Below the pieces are notes generated by a model. The model searched no databases and had not been told where the DNA came from. It was given only the letters and a program-made list of their open reading frames with translations. A DNA stretch of 64,000 nucleotides from Alphaproteobacteria bacterium (GTDB taxonomy: Bacteria; Pseudomonadota; Alphaproteobacteria; CASFRQ01; SAAU01): the NCBI GenBank assembly GCA_009929265.1, contig SAAU01000001.1, positions 122,245-186,244 on the forward strand, written 5' to 3'. Positions 37,334-46,919 of the stretch are shown here, piece after piece. The position numbers and the translations under genes were made by a program. The first letter of the stretch is position 1; every line of letters starts with the position of its first letter.

Positions 37334-37443
37334 CATTCCTGGGAATGTTAGGTCGAAAGACCTCGCCTTGCTTTTGTTTTTATCAAGCAAAACGTAAAGG
37401 ACTACCGGGACAAAAATGTAATTTAATCTTCTAAGGAGACATG
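37334..37443 (+). promoter_or_regulatory. Structured 5' leader of rpsD, possible S4 autoregulatory element
   Basis: Three successive small hairpins can form: CATTC-CTGG-GAATG (37334-37347), AGGTC-GAAA-GACCT with a GNRA tetraloop (37350-37363), and TTGCTT/AAGCAA (37368-37390). The ribosome binding site AAGGAG is at 37433-37438. Ribosomal protein S4 is known to repress its own mRNA in other bacteria through structured leaders. The link here is inference from position. Confidence 0.45.
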
Positions 37444-38055
37444 ATGTCAAAAAGACTCAATGCAAAATATAAGATTGATCGTCGTTATGGCGAAAATCTT
37501 TGGGGCAGAGCAAAAAGCCCTGTTAATAAAAGAGAAACTGTTCCAGGACAACACGGTGTTCGGAAAAAATCAACAGATTACGGCATTCAATTAAGTGCTA
37601 AACAAAAGTTAAAAGGCTACTACGGCAACGTTTCTGAAAAACAAATGAGACACTACTTTGCCGAAGCTATCCGTCGGAAAGGCGATACAGGGGAAAACCT
37701 TGTTGGGATTTTAGAATCTCGTTTAGACGCTGTTGTTTATCGGATGAAACTTGTTCCTACAGTTTTTGCATCCCGTCAATTTATCAACCATGGACACGTT
37801 CTTGTGAACGGACAAAAGGTCAACATTCCTTCTTACATGGTTAAAGCTGGGGACGAAATTTCTATCACAAATAAAGCAAAAGAAATGGCTTTGGTGATTG
37901 AATCTATGGCTTCTCAAGAAAGAAATGTTCCAGATTATATCCAAATTGACGAAAAGTCTTTTTCTGGAAAATACATTCAAATTCCAGCTTTGGCTGATAT
38001 TCCTTATGCCGTTGAAATGCAACCTAGTTTGGTTGTTGAATTCTACTCAAGATAA
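37444..38055 (+). CDS. rpsD: 30S ribosomal protein S4
   Basis: S4 is a primary 16S rRNA-binding protein of the small subunit. The 203 residues begin [16 protein letters not shown] and include [20 protein letters not shown] and the S4 RNA-binding domain ([28 protein letters not shown]). I use the second of two adjacent ATGs (37444), 5 bases after AAGGAG and matching the family N-terminus; 37441 is too close to it. It stands alone with its own promoter, leader and terminator, as in other alphaproteobacteria. Confidence 0.97.
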   Translation: MSKRLNAKYKIDRRYGENLWGRAKSPVNKRETVPGQHGVRKKSTDYGIQLSAKQKLKGYYGNVSEKQMRHYFAEAIRRKGDTGENLVGILESRLDAVVYRMKLVPTVFASRQFINHGHVLVNGQKVNIPSYMVKAGDEISITNKAKEMALVIESMASQERNVPDYIQIDEKSFSGKYIQIPALADIPYAVEMQPSLVVEFYSR

Positions 38056-38073
38056 TCGGCAAAAATATCTTAA

Positions 38074-38107
38074 AAACCCTCTCTTAAAAACTAAGGGAGG
38101 GTTTTTT
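38074..38107. terminator. Terminator after rpsD (bidirectional with thpR)
   Basis: AACCCTC plus inner CTTA pair with TAAG and GAGGGTT around an A-rich loop, then TTTTT. The convergent thpR gene ends 38 bases further on. Confidence 0.85.
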
Positions 38108-38144
38108 ATGACCTTTTTACAAAAGTTTAATTTTAAAAACTTTA

Positions 38145-38693
38145 TTATTCCAAAACCAATGGATAGCGTCCTTCAATTCGGTAATATTTCCCTTCCCCAT
38201 CTTCACGCGCATGGCTTGAAAACAACGTAAAATAATACACTTTAAATTCAGGCGTGTGGAAAAGATTATTTTCGGCAATAAATTCTTGAGCCTCCCGCAT
38301 ACTTGATCCATGAAGCTTTGCAATCGAAACATGAGGTTGAAATTTAAATCTGTCAGGGCGAATGCCATAACTATTTGTAATACGTTCCAGTTTTGAATTT
38401 AAAGCCTCTAGCGGTTTGGGATTTGACACCCCTACCCATAAATGGTGCGGAATCATTCCTGTTGCAAAATATCCAATTTCTTTTAAGGACAAGTCAAACG
38501 CGTTAAATTTCAAGCGGTAAAATTCTTGACTTAAATCAAATAAAAGCGGCTCCTCCACATTCCCAATAAAGCAGAGGTTAAGGTGTAATTTTTCTTCCAT
38601 AACCCACCTTGCATTCGGGATGCCGCCTTGGATTTCGGCAATTTGTCCTTGAACATCTTCTGGAAGTTCTAATCCTGCAAACAAACGAATCAT
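38145..38693 (-). CDS. thpR: RNA 2',3'-cyclic phosphodiesterase (LigT/2H family)
   Basis: This is a 2H-phosphoesterase that opens 2',3'-cyclic phosphate RNA ends. The 182 residues begin MIRLFAGLELPEDV, typical of the family, and carry the two catalytic motifs: HLNLCFIG (first, usually HxTxxF) and HVSIAK (second, HxSx). Asn replaces the usual Thr in the first motif; both histidines are kept. It is divergent from def. Confidence 0.85.
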   Translation of the reverse strand: MIRLFAGLELPEDVQGQIAEIQGGIPNARWVMEEKLHLNLCFIGNVEEPLLFDLSQEFYRLKFNAFDLSLKEIGYFATGMIPHHLWVGVSNPKPLEALNSKLERITNSYGIRPDRFKFQPHVSIAKLHGSSMREAQEFIAENNLFHTPEFKVYYFTLFSSHAREDGEGKYYRIEGRYPLVLE

Positions 38694-38764
38694 CTTTTGC
38701 CCTTTCGCTTTACATTTTGTTTCAAAAAGTATAACATAGCCTCAAAAAAGAAGGAAGAGGAAAG

Positions 38765-39274
38765 ATGAGCACTCTTAAAATTTATGAATATCCAGAATCC
38801 GTTTTACGGCAAAAGGCAAAACGGATCGAAAAGATAACACCAGAGATTAAACAAAAACTCTCTGATATGCTTGAAACTATGTATTTAGATGATGGGGTTG
38901 GTTTGGCAGCCAATCAAGTGGGTCTTTTGGAACGCTTGGTGGTGATTGATGTTTCCCATGAAAAGGACGATCCAAAACCCTTAAAGATGATAAATCCTGA
39001 AATTATTAAGCATTCTGATGAAACCTCTGAAGGGGAAGAGGGCTGCCTTTCCCTTCCGGATCAATCGGCTGTGGTTGAACGCTATGACACTGTCACTGTG
39101 CGTTATATGGATGAAGAAGGCATGGAACACACAATCGAAGGCAAAGGGCTCTTATCAGTTGCGCTTCAACATGAGTTGGATCATTTAGAAGGTAAACTTT
39201 TCATTGATAGAATTTCGCCCTTGAAACGCAATATCATCATTCGAAAACTTAGAAAAGACAAACGGAGAAACTAA
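38765..39274 (+). CDS. def: Peptide deformylase
   Basis: This metalloenzyme removes the formyl group from new N-terminal Met. The 169 residues contain all three motifs: GVGLAANQVG (about 41-50), EGCLSLP with the metal-ligand Cys, and QHELDHLEGKLF with the HExxH metal site. It is followed after 4 bp by fmt, so formylation and deformylation enzymes are co-expressed. GGAAGAGG precedes the ATG. Confidence 0.97.
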   Translation: MSTLKIYEYPESVLRQKAKRIEKITPEIKQKLSDMLETMYLDDGVGLAANQVGLLERLVVIDVSHEKDDPKPLKMINPEIIKHSDETSEGEEGCLSLPDQSAVVERYDTVTVRYMDEEGMEHTIEGKGLLSVALQHELDHLEGKLFIDRISPLKRNIIIRKLRKDKRRN

Positions 39275-39278
39275 AAAA

Positions 39279-40184
39279 ATGAAACTTGTTTTTATGGGAA
39301 CTCCCGATTTTTCTGTGCCTATTTTAACGGCTTTGGCAAAAGAGCACGATGTCGTTGGGGTTTTCACACAACCGGCTAGACCAACGGGTCGCGGGCATAA
39401 ATTAACCCCCTCTCCTGTTGAGGTGGAAGCTAGACGTCTTTCAATTCCCGTTTTTACCCCTCTTTCTTTGCGTAAAGATGAAAACGCAAGAGCGCAAATG
39501 AAAGCTCTTAATGCGGAAGTCGCTGTTGTGTGTGCCTATGGGTTGATTTTACCCTCTTCAGTTCTAAATATGTTTCCAAAAGGGGCAATTAACATTCACG
39601 CCTCTCTTTTACCTAGATGGCGGGGAGCAGCACCTATTGAACGCGCCTTGATGGCGGGGGATGAAAAAACCGGCATTACAATTATGCGAATGGATGCGGG
39701 ACTTGATACCGGTGATATGCTTAAAATCGGGGAAGTTGAAATCACGCCACGTATGAAAATTGACGAACTTAAAGCCAAAATGAACACCCTTTCTATTCAA
39801 CTGATTTTGGATGTTTTGAAGAATATGCCAACCCCGCAAAAGCAACCTGAAGAGGGCGCTTGTTATGCGGAAAAACTTTCAAAGCAAGATTTCTTAATCG
39901 ACTTTAACCAATCCGCTTTTGTTTTGGATAGATACATTTGCGCCTTAAATGGGCTTTCATTTTTCTATAAAAACGACAAAATTACTTTGTTGGAAGCAAC
40001 TCCCCTTTCCCTTGAAACAGAGGAAAAGCCAGGCACTGTTTTGGATGAAAATCTAACCCTTTCTTGCGGGGAAAAGACAGCTCTTAAAGTTCACAAAATC
40101 AAACGATCTGGCAAAAAAGAAATGCCTGTTCAAGATTTTTTGCGCGGATACGCCCTTGAAAAAGGAACTTTTTTAGGACAGTAA
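39279..40184 (+). CDS. fmt: Methionyl-tRNA formyltransferase
   Basis: This enzyme formylates initiator Met-tRNA with 10-formyl-tetrahydrofolate. The 301 residues show the N-terminal GTPDFSVP, VFTQPARPTGRG (tRNA-acceptor loop region), the catalytic region INIHASLLPRWRGAAPIERA with Asn/His, and MDAGLDTGDML with the catalytic Asp. A smaller C-terminal OB-like domain follows. It lies between def and truA in one direction. Confidence 0.97.
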   Translation: MKLVFMGTPDFSVPILTALAKEHDVVGVFTQPARPTGRGHKLTPSPVEVEARRLSIPVFTPLSLRKDENARAQMKALNAEVAVVCAYGLILPSSVLNMFPKGAINIHASLLPRWRGAAPIERALMAGDEKTGITIMRMDAGLDTGDMLKIGEVEITPRMKIDELKAKMNTLSIQLILDVLKNMPTPQKQPEEGACYAEKLSKQDFLIDFNQSAFVLDRYICALNGLSFFYKNDKITLLEATPLSLETEEKPGTVLDENLTLSCGEKTALKVHKIKRSGKKEMPVQDFLRGYALEKGTFLGQ

Positions 40185-40222
40185 TTTAATAGGATGGATA
40201 ACCATTTAAAAGGACATTTCAT

Positions 40223-40972
40223 ATGCCACGCTATAAAATCACATTAGAATATGATGGCACCCCGTTTTGCGGGTGGCAACGGCAAAAAGACGCCCTTTCT
40301 GTCCAAGAAGTTTTAGAAAAAGCCCTTTTTGTTTTGGAAAAAAGTCCCGTCTCAACCTTCGCCTCTGGCAGAACAGATGCAGGGGTTCATGCCCGCGGGC
40401 AAGTTGTTCATTTTGATTTGAAAAAAAGCTATGACCTTTATAAATTGCGGGAAAGCCTGAATGCGTTAATGCGTCCAAATCCCATTTCTGTCCTTCAAAT
40501 TGAGGAAGTCTCTGATGATTTTCATGCCCGTTTTGACGCACGGGAACGCACTTACCTTTACCGTATTTTAAATCGTCCAGCCCCTTCTGTTTTGGATGCT
40601 TTACGGGTTTGGCATTTTCCCTCCCCTTTGGATGTGGAGGCTATGCAACAGGCCGCTAATCTTTTAATTGGGCGGCACGATTTTTCAACTTTTAGAGCTG
40701 CCGGATGCCAAGCCAAATCCCCTATTAAAACAATGAATTCTATTACGCTTCAAAAAGAAGGCGATATGATAAATATCACTCTTAAAGCACGTTCTTTTAT
40801 TCATCATCAAGTGCGAAATATTGTCGGAACTTTAATTTTAGTGGGCTCCCATAAATGGAGTGTTGAAGACTTCAAAACCGCTTTTGAAGCCAAAGACAGA
40901 AGAAAAGGTGGCGTGACGGCCCCAGCTTGCGGGTTATTTTTTATATCCGTTCATTATCCTAAAAAAGATTAA
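40223..40972 (+). CDS. truA: tRNA pseudouridine(38-40) synthase TruA
   Basis: TruA makes pseudouridine at positions 38-40 of tRNA anticodon arms. The 249 residues have the N-terminal YDGTPFCGWQRQ, the catalytic Asp in GRTDAGVHARGQV (about 50-62), YLYRIL, and the C-terminal FIHHQVRNIVGTL segment. It follows fmt by 38 bp; AAAGGA precedes the start. The gene ends 6 bp from a convergent esterase gene, with only a short A/T palindrome between. Confidence 0.97.
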   Translation: MPRYKITLEYDGTPFCGWQRQKDALSVQEVLEKALFVLEKSPVSTFASGRTDAGVHARGQVVHFDLKKSYDLYKLRESLNALMRPNPISVLQIEEVSDDFHARFDARERTYLYRILNRPAPSVLDALRVWHFPSPLDVEAMQQAANLLIGRHDFSTFRAAGCQAKSPIKTMNSITLQKEGDMINITLKARSFIHHQVRNIVGTLILVGSHKWSVEDFKTAFEAKDRRKGGVTAPACGLFFISVHYPKKD

Positions 40973-40978
40973 AATCTT

Positions 40979-41641
40979 TTAAGCATTTTCTTTTTTCAAA
41001 AATTCAATCATTAACAAAAACACCTCTTCATTGATACCATGGGAAAGGCCTTTAATTAAATGACTTTCCGGTGTTATCCCTAAATCTAAAAGCGTTTTTT
41101 CCGTCAAAGAAAGGCTTTCTGTTGGAAGAACGTCATCCTCCGTGCCTTTTGAAAGAAAAACGGCAGGTTTGTTTTTAATATTTTCCATTGAAAAGTCTTT
41201 AGACAATAAAAGAGGAACCCCAGATAAAGAAACAACTTTCGAAAGAGGGAAAGGCGCCGTTAATCCCGTTAAAAGCGCGACAAGTCCCCCTTGCGAAAAC
41301 CCTGCAACCGAGATTTTTTCAAAAGGAAGAGGAAGCTCTTTTTGCGTTTGCTTTATCGTCTCTTGAAGGGATTTAGCGCTTTTTAAAGCCCCTTTCATCA
41401 TCACATCATAGGCCTTAAAATCAACCGTCCCTTTATTTTCAAAGGAAGGAAGCGGGAACCATTCAAATCCAAAGCCTGACGGTGTTTTTTCTTTGGCCGT
41501 TGGAAAAAAGAAAGCTGTATCGGGCAAACAGGCTGACAGCATTGGCGCCATAGAATACAAATCCTGCCCATCTGTCCCATACCCGTGCAAGAAAAAGAGC
41601 GCCTTTTTAATCGTCTTTGGTTTGTGTGAAAGTAAAGTCAT
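40979..41641 (-). CDS. Phospholipase/carboxylesterase-type alpha/beta hydrolase
   Basis: From the preferred ATG at 41641 (GAGGGG 7-8 bases upstream) it has 220 residues. An upstream in-frame start at 41722 would add 27 unlikely residues. The fold is clear: FLHGYGTDGQDL (oxyanion region), the nucleophile elbow VAGFSQGG, the acid in KGTEDDVLP and the base in GLSHGIN. This PF02230-type family includes carboxylesterases and acyl-protein thioesterases. The substrate is unknown. There is no signal peptide, so it should be cytoplasmic. Confidence 0.82.
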   Translation of the reverse strand: MTLLSHKPKTIKKALFFLHGYGTDGQDLYSMAPMLSACLPDTAFFFPTAKEKTPSGFGFEWFPLPSFENKGTVDFKAYDVMMKGALKSAKSLQETIKQTQKELPLPFEKISVAGFSQGGLVALLTGLTAPFPLSKVVSLSGVPLLLSKDFSMENIKNKPAVFLSKGTEDDVLPTESLSLTEKTLLDLGITPESHLIKGLSHGINEEVFLLMIEFLKKENA

Positions 41642-41767
41642 AGTTTTCCCCTCTTTTATTTTCCAAAATCCCCTCATTTTCGAAACTATAAGGGCAATAA
41701 AAAAACTTGTCAAGACAGGCAAAAAGAATTAAGATTTCCTTAAATTTAACCTAATGGAGATTTATAA

Positions 41768-42172
41768 ATGAAATCCTTATTTATCACCTTAACTTTGGCT
41801 TTAACTTTGGCGTCCACCCAATCCTATGGCCAATCAAGGACGCTAAACGGCACAACGGAAATTCAACAACTTGGTATGGCAGCGGGCGCCGCTTTGGCCT
41901 GCGATGTGCAAGAAGAATTGAAAAACTTTGAACTGATTGCTAGTCGTATTATCGCCAATAAAGCCCCCACTAAAAAACAAGAAATTAAAGACTTAAAAGT
42001 TTATGCAGCGGAAAAATTACGTGCTTATCGTCTTCAAAAAAATACGGCACCAATTCCTTGCCGTGAAGTGGTGAGAGACTTCAAAAATCAAAGAATTTTC
42101 CAATCAACCGTTTATGCCGATGGATCTGTTAAACTTCCAGACGGGGTTCTTTTACGCGCCCGCAAAAAATAA
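41768..42172 (+). CDS. Small exported protein, function unknown
   Basis: The 134-residue protein has a clear Sec signal peptide (Lys2, hydrophobic core, likely cleavage near SYGQS, residue 20-21). The mature part is about 113 residues, mostly helical, and has two cysteines (45 and 98) that could form a periplasmic disulfide. The C-terminus (STVYADGSVKLPDGVLL) looks like a short beta hairpin. I recognise no family. AATGGAG lies 6-8 bases before the ATG. recG follows after 10 bp. Confidence 0.65.
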   Translation: MKSLFITLTLALTLASTQSYGQSRTLNGTTEIQQLGMAAGAALACDVQEELKNFELIASRIIANKAPTKKQEIKDLKVYAAEKLRAYRLQKNTAPIPCREVVRDFKNQRIFQSTVYADGSVKLPDGVLLRARKK

Positions 42173-42182
42173 AGGAGATTAA

Positions 42183-44261
42183 ATGCGCCCTCAAGAGCTT
42201 TTTCCTCTTTTTCTTCCGATAGACGCCCTTAAAGGGGTGGGGCAAAGGACGGCTCTTTTATTAAAAAAACTTTGCGGTCCTTACAGCAGGGATATCCTTT
42301 TTCATCTTCCTATTTCAATTGTAGATAGGCGTTTTATGCCAAGCTTGGATAAAGCTCCTTCCGGGGAAATCTGCACTTTTCTTGTCAAAGTGGATGAGCA
42401 CCTTCCTGCCCCAACGCGCCGCACCCCTTATCGGGTTTATACTTCGAATTCAACGGGTTTTCTGGAACTTGTCTTTTTTAATTATCATAAAGATTATCTT
42501 CTTAAAAACCTTCCCCTCGGGCAAGAAGTTTACATCAGTGGCCGAGTGGAACGCTTTTCAAACCGCGTTCAAATCCTTCATCCTGATTATATTGTTAAAA
42601 AAGATGAGTTTAAAAAACTCCCCTTTTTGGAAAGTGTTTATCCTTTAACAAAGGGCGTTTCAAACCGACAAATGATAAAGTTTGAAAAAGAAGCTTTGGC
42701 GCTTCTCCCCACCCTTCCAGAATGGATAGAGCCTTCTTTTTTACAAAAAAAATCATATCCAAGCTTTAAAACAGCTCTTGAAAACCTCCATCATCCAACA
42801 GAAAAGGAAGATCCTTTATTTTCAAAAAACAAAGAACGTTTGGCCTATGATGAAATATTGGCCAATCAACTAGCCTTAAAGCTTGTCCGTTTAAAAATGA
42901 AAAAGAAAAAGGGACGTATTTTAAAGGGCTCTTCTGTTTTACAAAAAAAACTAGCTTCCCGCTTAACCTTTTCTTTAACAGCCGCCCAAAAGCGCGTGTT
43001 AAAAGAAATTTATCAAGATATGGAAAGCCCTTTTTCTATGCTGCGTTTATTGCAAGGAGATGTCGGATCTGGTAAAACGATTGTGGCCCTTTTTTCCATG
43101 TTAAAGGCGATTGAAAGCTCTGTTCAAACGGCTTTTTTGGCCCCCACTGACATTCTTGTTCGGCAACATTTTAATACGCTTACCACGCTTTGTGAAGGGC
43201 TTCCCCTCCGTATTGAACTTTTAACTGGCAGGGAAAAAGGCAAAAAAAGAGAGGCTATCCTTTCCGATTTAAAGGCAGGTAAAATCAACATTTTGATTGG
43301 AACCCATGCCCTTTTTCAAGAGGAAGTTTCTTTTAAGAATTTGGGTCTTATCGTTATTGATGAGCAACATCGTTTTGGGGTCAATCAACGCCTTCAGATG
43401 AGTGAAAAGGGAATAAGCCCCGATATGTTGGTTATGACGGCCACCCCCATCCCACGCACACTTGCCCTAACCTATTACGGCGATATGGATTTATCCGAAA
43501 TTGATGAACTGCCGCCTTTACGCAAAAAGATAGAAACAAAGGTCATCCCTTTGACCCGTGTGCAAGAGCTAGAGCATAAACTTTCCCATTTCCTACAAAG
43601 TGGGAATCAAGTTTACTGGGTTTGCCCGTTGGTGGAAGAAAGTCAAAAGAGCGATTTAATGGCAGCCGAAGAACGCTTTGAAAAACTTCAAAAGCTTTTT
43701 CCAGGTAAAGTAGGCCTTATTCACGGCAAAATGAAGGGGCCCGAAAAAGACGCCGTTATGGAAAAGTTTTTGAAAAAAGAGATTTCTATTTTGGTGGCCA
43801 CAACCGTTATTGAAGTGGGGGTTGATGTTCAAAATGCCACCCTTATGGTGATTGAGCATGCCGAACGCTTTGGCCTTTCGCAACTGCATCAATTAAGGGG
43901 ACGAATCGGTCGAGGAAGTGAAGCGTCCCAATGCTTATTGCTTTATGCTGCCCCTCTTTCAGAGGTTGCCGAAAAACGCCTTCAAGTGATGCGTGAATCA
44001 CAAAATGGCTTTTTGATTGCTCAAAAAGATCTTGAGCTTCGGGGCGCGGGAGAAGTTTTAGGCACGCGCCAAAGCGGATTGGAAGTCTTTAAGCTTGCCG
44101 ATATTTCTATCCACCGCACCCTTATCCCTATTGCAAGGGATGATGCCCAAATGATTGTCAATACGGATCCTAAGCTTCAAAGCGAACGGGGGAAAGCTCT
44201 CCGCTTTCTTTTATATCTTTTTTCCAAAGAGGAAGAAATTAAAACCCTCCGCTCTGGATGA
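42183..44261 (+). CDS. recG: ATP-dependent DNA helicase RecG
   Basis: RecG remodels stalled replication forks and Holliday junctions. The 692 residues have the N-terminal wedge domain, then SF2 motifs: Walker A GDVGSGKTIVAL (about 295-306), the box IDEQHRFGV, MTATPIPRTLALT, and the C-terminal helicase half with VATTVIEVGVDVQNA, HQLRGRIGRG and the TRG-type end (DLELRGAGEVLGTRQSG). Length is normal. It converges on clpB with an 84-bp gap in which I see no clear terminator. Confidence 0.97.
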   Translation: MRPQELFPLFLPIDALKGVGQRTALLLKKLCGPYSRDILFHLPISIVDRRFMPSLDKAPSGEICTFLVKVDEHLPAPTRRTPYRVYTSNSTGFLELVFFNYHKDYLLKNLPLGQEVYISGRVERFSNRVQILHPDYIVKKDEFKKLPFLESVYPLTKGVSNRQMIKFEKEALALLPTLPEWIEPSFLQKKSYPSFKTALENLHHPTEKEDPLFSKNKERLAYDEILANQLALKLVRLKMKKKKGRILKGSSVLQKKLASRLTFSLTAAQKRVLKEIYQDMESPFSMLRLLQGDVGSGKTIVALFSMLKAIESSVQTAFLAPTDILVRQHFNTLTTLCEGLPLRIELLTGREKGKKREAILSDLKAGKINILIGTHALFQEEVSFKNLGLIVIDEQHRFGVNQRLQMSEKGISPDMLVMTATPIPRTLALTYYGDMDLSEIDELPPLRKKIETKVIPLTRVQELEHKLSHFLQSGNQVYWVCPLVEESQKSDLMAAEERFEKLQKLFPGKVGLIHGKMKGPEKDAVMEKFLKKEISILVATTVIEVGVDVQNATLMVIEHAERFGLSQLHQLRGRIGRGSEASQCLLLYAAPLSEVAEKRLQVMRESQNGFLIAQKDLELRGAGEVLGTRQSGLEVFKLADISIHRTLIPIARDDAQMIVNTDPKLQSERGKALRFLLYLFSKEEEIKTLRSG

Positions 44262-44345
44262 AGCTTTTTGTTTATTTTCTTATAGGAAAGCTCTCCTCTT
44301 TTGCTTTAGATTTAAGCTTCCCCCTTCATAATGTCTCTAGGCTTT

Positions 44346-46859
44346 TTAGCGTTCTTCTTGAAAAATCAATTTATCCCCTTTTTCGGAAATATGGACGGTT
44401 GAATTTTCAACGACCTCTCCTGACAACAATTTTATAGCCAAAGGATTTTCAATTTCCTGTTGAATAAGGCGCTTCAAAGGCCGGGCGCCAAATTCCTCAT
44501 CATACCCATATTTAGCAAGAAAATCTTTGACCTTATCATCCAAAGAAAGGCCGATATGTTTTTCTTTTAACCGAATGAGTAAACGCCCCATTTGAATATC
44601 AATAATTTTTCGAATATCCTCTTTCTTTAGGCTGTGAAAGATAATCATTTCGTCCAATCTATTGATAAATTCTGGCTTAAAGAAAGAACGCACAGCCTCT
44701 TTTATTTCTTTATCCGTTTTGTTTGATCCCAAGTTTGACGTTAAAATCAGAAATGTGTTTTTAAAATCAACCGTGCGCCCTTGTCCATCTGTTAACCGCC
44801 CTTCATCCAAGACCTGAAGAAGGATGTTAAATACATCAGGATGCGCTTTTTCAACTTCATCAAACAAAATTACCTGATAAGGACGACGCCGCACAGCCTC
44901 GGTTAAAACGCCCCCTTCGTCATAGCCCACATATCCCGGAGGCGCCCCAATTAACCGCGCCACAGAGTGTTTTTCCATATACTCGCTCATATCCACACGA
45001 ATATAGGCCGTTTCTTCATCAAATAGGAATTCAGCAAGCGTTTTAGCAAGCTCTGTCTTTCCCACCCCTGTTGGCCCCAAAAATAGGAAAGAGCCAATTG
45101 GGCGATTAGGATCCGAAATCCCTGATCTGGAGCGTCTGACCGCATTTGAAACGGATTTTATGGCATCAGCTTGTCCCACCACACGACGGGCAAGGATTTC
45201 TTCCATATGAAGTAATTTTTCCTTTTGCCCTTCAAGCAATTTATCGACAGGAATCCCCGTCCATTTTGACACGACAGAAGCCACCAAATTTGGGGTCACA
45301 ATTTCCATACTTTCGACCTCTGATTTATGACGGGAAAGTTCATCAAGCTTTGCCTCAAGCTCTGGAATTGTCTTATACTGTAATTGGCCGGCCTCTTCAT
45401 AACGCCCTTCTCTTAAGGCTTTTTCCATTTCAATTTTGGCCGTATCTACCTTTTCGCGAAGAAGCGAGGCTTCCTTTAACGCATTTTTATGAATCATCCA
45501 GCTTTTTGTCTCTTCCGCTGATTGTTTTTCTAAAAGCCCAATTTGCTCTTCAATTTTCAAAAGGCGTTCTTTGGAATCTTTATCTTTTTCCTTTTTCAAC
45601 GCTTCTTTTTCAATTTTAAGCAAGAGAAGCCGTCTATCCACTTCATCCAAATGCTCTGGCTTTGAATCGATGGCCATTCTAAGCTTACTTGCCGCCTCAT
45701 CAATTAAATCAATCGCCTTATCTGGCATAAAACGGTTTGTGATATAGCGATGCGCCAAAACCCCCGCCGATACCAAAGCGGCATCAGAAATATGAACCCC
45801 ATGGTGGATTTCGTATTTTTCCTTAATCCCACGAAGGATGGATATTGTCTCCTCCACAGAAGGTTCCGTCACATAAACAGGTTGAAATCTACGGGCAAAG
45901 GCTTGATCTTTTTCAATATACTTTTGATATTCCTTTAAGGTCGTTGCCCCAATACAATGAAGTTCTCCTCTTGCCAAAGCTGGCTTTAGAAGATTGGACG
46001 CATCCATTGACCCTTCGGAGGCGCCTGCCCCCACAACGGTATGCATTTCGTCAATAAATAAAATCACTTGTCCTTTAGCAGCCCTCACTTCATTCAAAAC
46101 CGCTTTTAGACGCTCCTCAAATTCACCCCGATATTTTGCCCCTGCAATTAAGGAGCCCATATCAAGCGCCATTAAACGTTTATTGTTTAAGCTTTCTGGC
46201 ACATCTTTATTGACCATTCGAAGGGCTAACCCTTCTACAATGGCGGTTTTTCCAACCCCAGGCTCCCCGATTAAAATCGGGTTATTTTTCGTGCGGCGCG
46301 ATAAAACCTGAATCGTGTGGCGGATTTCTTCATCCCGTCCAATGACAGGATCTAACTTCCCGGAGGAAGCCAACTGGGTGTAATCTGTTGCATATTTTTT
46401 TAACGCGTCATAGGAATCTTCCGCACTTTGAGATTGGGCTGTTCGCCCTTGACGCATTTTATTGATGCTTTCATTAAGCTTTTTCACATCCACATCATAG
46501 GATTTATAAAGCAATAAGGCTTGCAACAAGCGTTCTATCGTCACATAGGAATCCTTTGCCTTTAAAGCAAATTCTTCTGCTTTTGAAATGACTTTTGCTA
46601 AATTTTGCGATAAAGAAACCTGAACTGTATCGCCTTCCACTTTTGGTAAAGCTTCCACATCTTGGTTGACTTTATGACGCAAAGAATCCACATCCACCCC
46701 AGAGGTCGTTAAAAGCTCAGAGGCCATCCCTTGCCTATCATCCAGCATAACTTTAAGCAAATGCTCTGGCATTAAAAACTGATTTGATTCTCGCACAGCA
46801 AGACTTTGAGCTGCTTGCAAAAAGCCCTGACTTCTATCTGTTAATTTTTCGAAATTCAT
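44346..46859 (-). CDS. clpB: Chaperone disaggregase ClpB
   Basis: ClpB works with DnaK to pull proteins out of aggregates. The 837 residues show the Clp-N domain, NBD1 with Walker [10 protein letters not shown] (about 197-205), a coiled-coil M domain (about 400-520; [15 protein letters not shown] and onwards), NBD2 with GPTGVGKTE, and the D2 small domain with [10 protein letters not shown]. The M domain identifies it as ClpB rather than ClpA. The gene has its own sigma-32-like promoter. Confidence 0.97.
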   Translation of the reverse strand: MNFEKLTDRSQGFLQAAQSLAVRESNQFLMPEHLLKVMLDDRQGMASELLTTSGVDVDSLRHKVNQDVEALPKVEGDTVQVSLSQNLAKVISKAEEFALKAKDSYVTIERLLQALLLYKSYDVDVKKLNESINKMRQGRTAQSQSAEDSYDALKKYATDYTQLASSGKLDPVIGRDEEIRHTIQVLSRRTKNNPILIGEPGVGKTAIVEGLALRMVNKDVPESLNNKRLMALDMGSLIAGAKYRGEFEERLKAVLNEVRAAKGQVILFIDEMHTVVGAGASEGSMDASNLLKPALARGELHCIGATTLKEYQKYIEKDQAFARRFQPVYVTEPSVEETISILRGIKEKYEIHHGVHISDAALVSAGVLAHRYITNRFMPDKAIDLIDEAASKLRMAIDSKPEHLDEVDRRLLLLKIEKEALKKEKDKDSKERLLKIEEQIGLLEKQSAEETKSWMIHKNALKEASLLREKVDTAKIEMEKALREGRYEEAGQLQYKTIPELEAKLDELSRHKSEVESMEIVTPNLVASVVSKWTGIPVDKLLEGQKEKLLHMEEILARRVVGQADAIKSVSNAVRRSRSGISDPNRPIGSFLFLGPTGVGKTELAKTLAEFLFDEETAYIRVDMSEYMEKHSVARLIGAPPGYVGYDEGGVLTEAVRRRPYQVILFDEVEKAHPDVFNILLQVLDEGRLTDGQGRTVDFKNTFLILTSNLGSNKTDKEIKEAVRSFFKPEFINRLDEMIIFHSLKKEDIRKIIDIQMGRLLIRLKEKHIGLSLDDKVKDFLAKYGYDEEFGARPLKRLIQQEIENPLAIKLLSGEVVENSTVHISEKGDKLIFQEER

Positions 46860-46886
46860 CTTAAAATTCCCCTTTCTTTTTAGATT

Positions 46887-46915
46887 ATATGGGGAGGCCT
46901 TCTTTATTTTTCAAG
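46887..46915 (-). promoter_or_regulatory. Sigma-32 (RpoH)-like heat-shock promoter of clpB
   Basis: On the minus strand, CTTGAAA begins at 46915 and CCCATAT ends at 46887, with 18 bases between CTTG and CCCATAT. This matches the classical CTTGAAA...CCCATNT pattern and is 28 bases before the clpB start. Confidence 0.65.
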
Positions 46916-46919
46916 AGGC

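Noticed and set aside
40963-40980. AAAAGATTAAAATCTTTT as a terminator between truA and the esterase
   Set aside because: The stem is A-T only apart from one pair and overlaps both stop codons, so it is too weak to call.
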